From Pardosa pseudoannulata (lineage: Eukaryota > Arthropoda > Arachnida > Araneae > Lycosidae), in NCBI GenBank assembly GCA_032207245.1, contig CM063510.1, positions 155,667,448 to 155,731,447 of the forward strand: DNA of 64,000 nt. Reading direction: 5' to 3'. The translations under genes were made by a program, and so were the position numbers. The stretch's first letter is position 1. Every line of letters begins with the position of its first letter. Shown here in pieces: positions 57,367-64,000 of the stretch. A model generated the notes under the pieces. That model was given only the letters and a program-made list of their open reading frames with translations, had not been told where the DNA came from and ran no database searches.

Positions 57367-57607
57367 GTTTTTGTTTTCAACATTTTTTTTTGTGTGTGTG
57401 TATTCTCTAATATTCGGAACTGAGGTGAGAACTACAAATGCGATTTTATTTTCAAGATAACTAATTCTAGGTAGAAAGATAACTGTATCAGATTAGAAAT
57501 ATTTTATACAAATTGTTTACACTTTGTATAACAATTTTTTATAACTTTTTCCCCCTTTCCCACTCTCTACCCCCCAACTGAAATCTCAAAAAATAACTTA
57601 CACTATA

Positions 57608-57608
<1 letters not shown>

Positions 57609-57702
<94 letters not shown>
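57609..57702. repeat. TA microsatellite, about 90 bases
   Basis: A pure (AT)n run, the longest in the window. Confidence 0.92.
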
Positions 57703-57779
57703 CTATAATTTTTACCATCTTTTCTGAGCAAAAACTCGTGCTTTAAAGGGTTAAGGAATAATGATTTCTATATATTACA

Positions 57780-58800
57780 CACACATGTGTGTGTTTTTGT
57801 ATGTATGTGTGTATTGAATAAAATTTTCAAAAAGAAAAAAATTCTATTCTTTTTAATAAATATTACATCTGTAATATTTGTAAGTTATCCCAACTTATTT
57901 TCAGAATTATTATGAATTATTGGCTGACTTGATTACGGAATTAGTTCCTCAGAATCATTTCTCGGAAGTAGAAAACGGTTTTTAAACCAAAAAAGTTTAA
58001 CATGTCATTACTCTTTCAATAAATTAATATTTTTTGTCAACTTAAACTTTTATAAAAATCTGATCTTGACACCGAATGTGCTACTAGATTTTAAAACTTT
58101 CCGTTAGATATCACGCTTACAAAATATCTTAACGAGAGGATAGGCTAAACAACCCCACGAAATTTTGAAATTAAACACATAATACTCTTAAGTATATTCT
58201 TGAGAATTGCATTTTAATACTGAAATAGAATTACATTTTGAAATATATATATATTTTTAAACTTAAATGACAAATAAAAATTAAATTAAAAAATAATAAT
58301 TTTTAAAAAATTTCTATCTATTTTTTAAATTTTGGATACTTTTTGCTCAAAATTTTTATATATTTACTGAAATATATAACGTAATATTGTGCATAAACTT
58401 TTATATTTATATATGACATTAAACTTTATGTATTAATATTAAATATATATTAAATATTATGTATTAATATTATTAATTATAAATATGTTTTATATAATTT
58501 TTTTTTACTAAATGTTGTCTGAAGATCATGCCAAATATTTCTTTTCTCACTGTACAATTTTCTCCGATTATGATCTCCATTTCCATTCAAATATTTAATA
58601 TAGACTCATAACAAGAAACAAATGTAAAAAAAATAATAAAAAATAAAAGTCATGGTATCAAGTTAAATAACCAAAATTATTAAAGAGATTTTACCTTTTA
58701 AATACTCATTTCCTTTTCAAAGAAAAAAAAATATAACTCCGGTGATATTAGGGAAAAAAAAACTTAAATTTTTTATAGCCAACAGATGGCGGTGGTATAC
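57780..58800. other. AT-rich sequence, nothing recognised
   Basis: Low-complexity AT-rich DNA without a supported gene, repeat boundary or site. Confidence 0.5.
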
Positions 58801-58965
58801 CATATATCCATTATTAGTCTTTCGGAAAAAAAAATGGCCCCAAGTGGCGTGGAATAAAACGCCTTGTGAGCTATTTACTAGGTATCAAGCGTGATAAGGA
58901 CACGAAGAAATAATCGCCAGTAGCTAGCAACCCCTCCGACCAATCTGACAGCCGCATCTACTTAC

Positions 58966-58974
58966 CTTCGCCAT
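58966..58974 (-). promoter_or_regulatory. Candidate first coding exon and promoter, - strand
   Basis: ATGGCGAAG followed by GTAAGT on the - strand would be a three-codon first exon (MAK). A CACGTG E-box lies just upstream at 58977-58982, and local GC is raised from 58840 to 59000. No downstream exon was recognised, so this is only a candidate. Confidence 0.2.
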
Positions 58975-58999
58975 GTCACGTGTCTTAACAATGGAGGAC

Positions 59000-61900
59000 G
59001 AGATTTTTTTTTGTTTACGGAATCGCAATAAAAATTATGTTTTTCTTTTTTTTTTTGCAATAAATGTGCATCAAATGTTGTTACGCTCGAAAAATCTTGA
59101 AAAAAATTTTTTTGTAGGCTTGTGAGTCTTATTGCCAACTTTTTTCCTGATTACGGATTTTTTTTTTCTAAGAAAAGCAAATTTCGCCATCATGAAATCG
59201 ATTATTGGCCAATGGTCATTATCTTGGTAAGTTCGTTTTTAAATTTATTTTCGTAAGTAAAAACAGTTATCAAGCTTTTTTGGAAGGATACCAGTTTATT
59301 TTGTAAACATTAAATTAGAAATAGTCATAATGTATTGAGAATATAAAAAAAAATGTTCCGAAGCTAAATGTTATGGTAGTAACGTAGAGCAGCATTAAGC
59401 CTAACGTGGCGATGCTCTGCGGCTCCTAAATTGCTTTCATCGATTAGTGTATTTAAATATCGACAGCTTATTACGTTTAATTACAGCCCAACACGCGTGA
59501 CTACTTCTAACTATTCTGATTACTTTTTAATGTTCCTGTTGAGATCGAGATTGATCCATTATTGTTATTCGCCATATCCGGTAAAGAATACAGAAAACTT
59601 ATTACGATTATCTGGCCGTATCTTATCGTTATATTTGACGTATACACAAGCGAATTTTGAACCATCTGTTAGAGAATTAAATTACAACTGTGCGAATTGG
59701 TCAAATTTTTTTTTGTTAATTGTACAATTGATATTTAAAAAAATTTTAATTAGTGAATTAACGTAGATATGTATTATTTTTGCATAACGAACGATCGAAG
59801 AAAAACACAATTACGTTTTCGATAAAAATATCTCTAGTAAATTATTTCAGCATCTTAGTGTTTTAAATTTCTATCATATCTTCTGACTGCTGGTTTAAAA
59901 CAAAGGATTAAAAATTTATAGGCTTTAATTTGTTAATCATCTGTAATACAGCAACTCAAACATAAACAAACAAAAAAAAACTTTGTAGTTAGAAATGATT
60001 AATGACAATCATGTTTAAACTTTGTTGTACTCTATTATACGATTACATGGATGTTTAATTACATAAAACTTTTAAGTTCATATAGTCCTAAAATACAATA
60101 TTGTTTAATACTTATCATTCTTATATAGTTATAACTATTAAGGAATAAAGAGAATAAATATGGTTAAATCATTTCTTTAGTCAATCTATTTTAAAATATA
60201 ATTAAAGTATACGTATCTACTAAGTAATGAAACGTGTAATTACTGTTGGAATATTGGTTTATAATGCTTTTCCCCCATTAATCCATCTGTATTGTAGTCT
60301 TAAAGTTTGTGCTACATTCCTATATTATAGAGTGCATTATCTTTGAAATCTCATCCTGTGTATCAATAGTAGATTAAATTGTATTTTGAATTTAATCTTT
60401 TCAGCAAAATTATATATTTTTTTAATTCAGTATTTGTTATAATGAATATAAATTATTTATTTTTCTACATGTTTTATTGCAATATTATTCCAAAATTCTT
60501 GATCTTAAGATCTAATACATATGTCAAGAAAACACCTAGCTAACAACAGAAAGTAAACCAAAAAAATTACCAAATCATCAAGTAAATTTAAAAGCTTTAT
60601 TTATTTTTTAATTTAAAATTTTTTTTTATCTATTTAGATTGTTGATCACATTTTCTAAAAATATTTGAAATTTTATTAATTTTCATGTTTAAATTCTGAA
60701 TTTGGTATAATTCTGTGTTAATTAAATTGAAAAAAAAAATCTCCATTACATTAAGCTAAAAACATGTCTCTAAAGAAAAATTATCTATGGAAAAAAAAAT
60801 ATTCACTCCAAAGTAAAAACATTTAAAGACTGGTTCAAATTCTTAAGTTTTTACATAGATTTTATAAAAAAAAGACAATAGCTACAAATACAGTATTTGG
60901 TGTACTAGATTTCATTATCTTTTAAAGTATGGCAGTTTTAAAAACTGTGTACATAGATTCTAAATATACAGAAATATATTTTAGTACATAATACTTATTC
61001 CATATTCAGATTTTGTTTGTTTTTTAGCAAATCTACTGTGTTTGTTTATGATATCATCCTAACATTGCATATGATTTACTGTGAATGAAAAGTATGTACA
61101 TGTTACTTATAGCATAACTTATGGTCTTCAAGAAATTTTCGGAACAGAATTTTACGTAAATAGAATATTTTTATAACAGATTCAACTGATAGTGATGACA
61201 CATTTAAATTTATCTTTAGGATTTGGAAAATTTTTATATAAGTTAACCTGTGAACCATATTTTAAACAATTATTGCACTAAATGATTTTTTATAATTTTT
61301 TAATTCATTAATTTATAAAAGTAAACAATAAAAACTTGTTAATTCCATACTAACCAATTAAATCATACATGTATATACAGACATACAATTTAATCGCTAT
61401 ATTCTCATATTAATATATGCAAGTGCTCTGCTTTTTGTTAAGGCAGTTAATAATATTTCTTTGAATTTTCAAGTAAAAGGAAAATTATTGATTTCTGTTG
61501 ATAGATTTTTTGGAGATTCCATGTAATAATTAATAGAATTAAAAGTAGAATTCTTACATATATATTAAAAGTAAAAACTACAGGAAATATTTTTTGTGTT
61601 CTTTAAGAATTAAGGCCAATTTTATTCAACTTTTCATTTGATATATTTTAAATGCATGAATTAACAGTCCTAAAATATTGTTGAAATTTGATCTGGAATC
61701 TAACTTTAGTTGATATTCAAAATATTTCTTCTGGAGATTTAGAATAAAATGTATCATTGCCATTTCTTAAAATGATAAAAATGGTTTCAAAATTTATAAA
61801 AATTGAAAAAAAAAAACTTTGAACTATTCAAAATTTGTAAAGAGATTTCTTTTTTTTAATTAAAAAAATTTTAATAAAAAAGTTGTTCATTGTAAAAAAA

Positions 61901-62400
61901 GTAATTGTTTATTGCAAAAAAAATTATCAAAATTGTTTCCAGTTTAAGAAATAAAAAAATTTTCTCGGTATAATTAAGAATCGATTTCATTTTACTTGAA
62001 ATAAATTTAAAAAAAAATGGTTTGAAGGGTAAAACACGTAGATGTTCTTCAGTAAAACACTTTTTTGGAGCATTTTTGTGGTCCAAATTAGATAGTATTT
62101 TTCCAAGTGCTTCTAGAAGCGTAGGCTAAGCAGTTGCCATTGTAGAGAAAATATTAGTTTTTATACTTTAAAAACATCGTGCTACTGAAATTGTTAATTT
62201 GTCATGCAACTCTAATTAAAAATGGTAACTGGATGTTAATAGTACACAAATACGATCTCTTCTCTTTAAAAGAAACCAAGATTGGTTAGTTACAGAAAAT
62301 TAATAAAATGGTATAGTTTTTCCTAATCACGTTTCTAACGATTTTTTATATAAGCCTTTTGTTAGAACTTCCGCGCTATCGAAGTGTGAATGCATAACTT
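59000..62400. other. AT-rich sequence, no recognised gene
   Basis: An ATG at 59191 on the + strand leads to ATCTTG then GTAAGT, another possible short first exon. The open frame at 59431-59766 (111 residues) has no recognisable motif. From 60000 to 62300 only AT-rich DNA is seen. Confidence 0.4.
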
Positions 62401-62439
62401 AACCTAACCACTAAGTTAAGATATTTCATTGTTCCACTT

Positions 62440-62526
62440 CCGGTACTCATGATCAGACTACACAAAAACAAAATTACTAGAAACGCAAGTGTCCGTGCCA
62501 TCAATGCCGTTTATGTCTTATTGCAG
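62440..62526 (+). promoter_or_regulatory. Candidate promoter and first exon, + strand
   Basis: CACTTCCGGT at 62437-62446 is an ETS-type motif common in broadly active promoters. It is followed by a GC-raised stretch with ATG at 62504 and a possible donor after TTATTGCAG (GTAATT at 62527). The frame from the ATG is MPFMSYC plus two bases. Any further exons would lie outside the window or are unrecognised. Confidence 0.25.
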
Positions 62527-62737
62527 GTAATTCCGTGTCAGGCAGATTCTCACAGGATTTTCTTGACGGCTTTTGTTTTCAAGAAAAAATATTTATATAA
62601 AACAGTTGAATTTAAATAACTTTTAAACATTACAGTCAGACTTCCTAAGTGACGAGATGTCGATTTAAACATAGCATGTAGTTAATAAATTAGATAAATT
62701 TATTTGGCAAGAGATTTGTTTGCTACTGTAGAATGCA

Positions 62738-63382
62738 TACTTGCCAACTGGTACAGATTATCCGTAAAATTTGCGATTTTTGGTTTAATTTTGCGGGCTT
62801 ACCGATAATCTGAGTATTTTTATGGTTTTGGGTACTGTTAAAATAAAATAAAAAATTTCAAAATAAAAAAAAATGAATTTTTTACTTGAGTAATATTTGA
62901 AAATTGAAAGATCTATAAAAGTACTTAATATGTTTTAAAGATATAAAATTCCCGTATGAACTTGCCAAAAATTAAATAGTGACATCATTGGGCTAAAGGT
63001 TATATCAGTTGTTGTCAAAGGTTATATCAGACTTGTAAATACGACTTTTGAAAATTGAGAATATACCAGAATAAATCAATTTCTTTAAAATAATGAAAAG
63101 CTTAGAAAATCATAGTTTGATAATTTTAACATCTTATTTTATTGATTTTATTAAATACATATACAGTTTGAAATTGGATTAGATTTGTCTTTTTTTAGAA
63201 TCAAATGTAGTTGAAAAAAATTAGGTAATATGTTTTATTATATATAATAAACACAAAGATTTTATTAATTACATTTAACGTTTACAATTACTTGTGACAT
63301 TAAAAAGCAACTAACCTACCAACTGATATTTCTCGGAAAGTTTTACCGATGCCAATGTATATAAAAGTTGGCAAATACGAGA
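62738..63382. mobile_element. Possible MITE with ACTTGCCAACT ends
   Basis: ATACTTGCCAACTGGTAC at the left and, inverted at the right, GTATTTGCCAACTTTTAT suggest terminal inverted repeats about 640 bases apart. No target duplication was identified. Confidence 0.45.
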
Positions 63383-63666
63383 GTGAAGTTTTATAATTGA
63401 TATAACTATTCGTCATTATTATGGTCTAAATATCTACCGAAAAAGTAAATTCATGTGCGATTATCGAAAAATTCTGAAATGTCGATCCAAAAAAACAAAA
63501 TTATAAATAATAGCTGATAAATGAAACTTTGTAGGATTGTTTTTTATAAGGATTTCAATCGCCCTTCATTCTAAAAAAAAAAATCGTTCCAAGAAGCGAA
63601 AAGACTTTTCTAACATTCCATAAATAGGGCCTTAGGTGTAATAGGTAAAATTTACCTATGTGCAGG

Positions 63667-63668
<2 letters not shown>

Positions 63669-63716
<48 letters not shown>
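63669..63716. repeat. TA microsatellite
   Basis: A pure (AT)n run of about 46 bases. Confidence 0.9.
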
Positions 63717-63719
<3 letters not shown>

Positions 63720-64000
63720 CTAAGAGATTGTCGAATCAAAACAAAATCTGATTTTTGAGTAACGGTTTAGTAGGTCTTTATGCAGTTTCTTGTTGCAGCT
63801 GTAGATTTAAATCTCATGCAGTCAAACGTTTCTTCCAGTGACGTAGCTACAATGTTTTTTTAAGGATAAGTCCTAGGTTTTAATCTAAAGTGCAGTGAAC
63901 TTTCAATCTCTTAAAAAAATTATACATTACACAAAGTACATGAATACTGACATCCGTAGTTTTGCATGCTTGTATACATACGCCATAAAACAGGTCAGCA

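Noticed and set aside
59431..59766. 111-residue open frame on the + strand
   Set aside because: No motif or similarity could be recognised, composition is low in Gly, Ala and acidic residues, and there is no supporting splice structure.
1..64000. CRISPR array, bacterial operon or viral genome
   Set aside because: No regularly spaced direct repeats with unique spacers and no prokaryotic gene arrangement; the spliced genes and SINE/LINE content are those of an animal.

Overview
This is a strongly AT-rich animal genomic window with long introns, many short tandem repeats and a dense load of DNA transposons, LINE remnants and a tRNA-derived SINE family. Gene structure, protein similarity from memory and the repeat types suggest an arthropod, most likely an arachnid such as a spider. 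The lineage is an inference; no marker gene here proves it.

Two protein-coding genes can be reconstructed exon by exon, and they converge tail to tail. On the + strand, positions 2657-18504 encode a class I phosphatidylinositol transfer protein (PITPNA/PITPNB, fly vibrator). Its basic form has 11 coding exons and 270 residues. On the - strand, positions 48457-34286 encode MBOAT7/LPIAT1, the lysophosphatidylinositol acyltransferase (fly frj), with 7 coding exons and 471 residues. Both act on phosphatidylinositol: one remodels its acyl chains in the ER membrane, the other moves it between membranes. About 15.6 kb of transposon-rich sequence separates their stop codons.

The most striking feature is a near-identical tandem duplication of about 1.55 kb inside the PITP gene (12576-14126 and 14127 to about 15670). 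It doubles three consecutive coding exons. All are phase 0, identical in both copies and flanked by intact splice sites, so a transcript using all six would stay in frame and carry an extra 99 residues. This is either a very recent structural change or an assembly artefact. The PITP gene also has an 8-nt microexon.

Layout: 1-2580, no recognised gene; 2584-18800, PITP gene with MITEs in its introns; 18800-34100, intergenic sequence holding hAT-like elements, a jockey-like LINE remnant, a SINE nested in a LINE and a THAP-domain pseudogene; 34286-49400, MBOAT7, with pogo/Tigger relics, a LINE, TTAA-flanked elements and hAT MITEs in its introns; 49500-54000, SINE-rich; 55744-56966, a hAT-like element; 58800-64000, mostly unexplained, with two weak candidate promoter/first-exon sites. 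No RNA gene, CRISPR array or bacterial-type operon was seen. No dedicated novel system was recognised; the notable content is the exon duplication and several short transposon families with clear target-site duplications.
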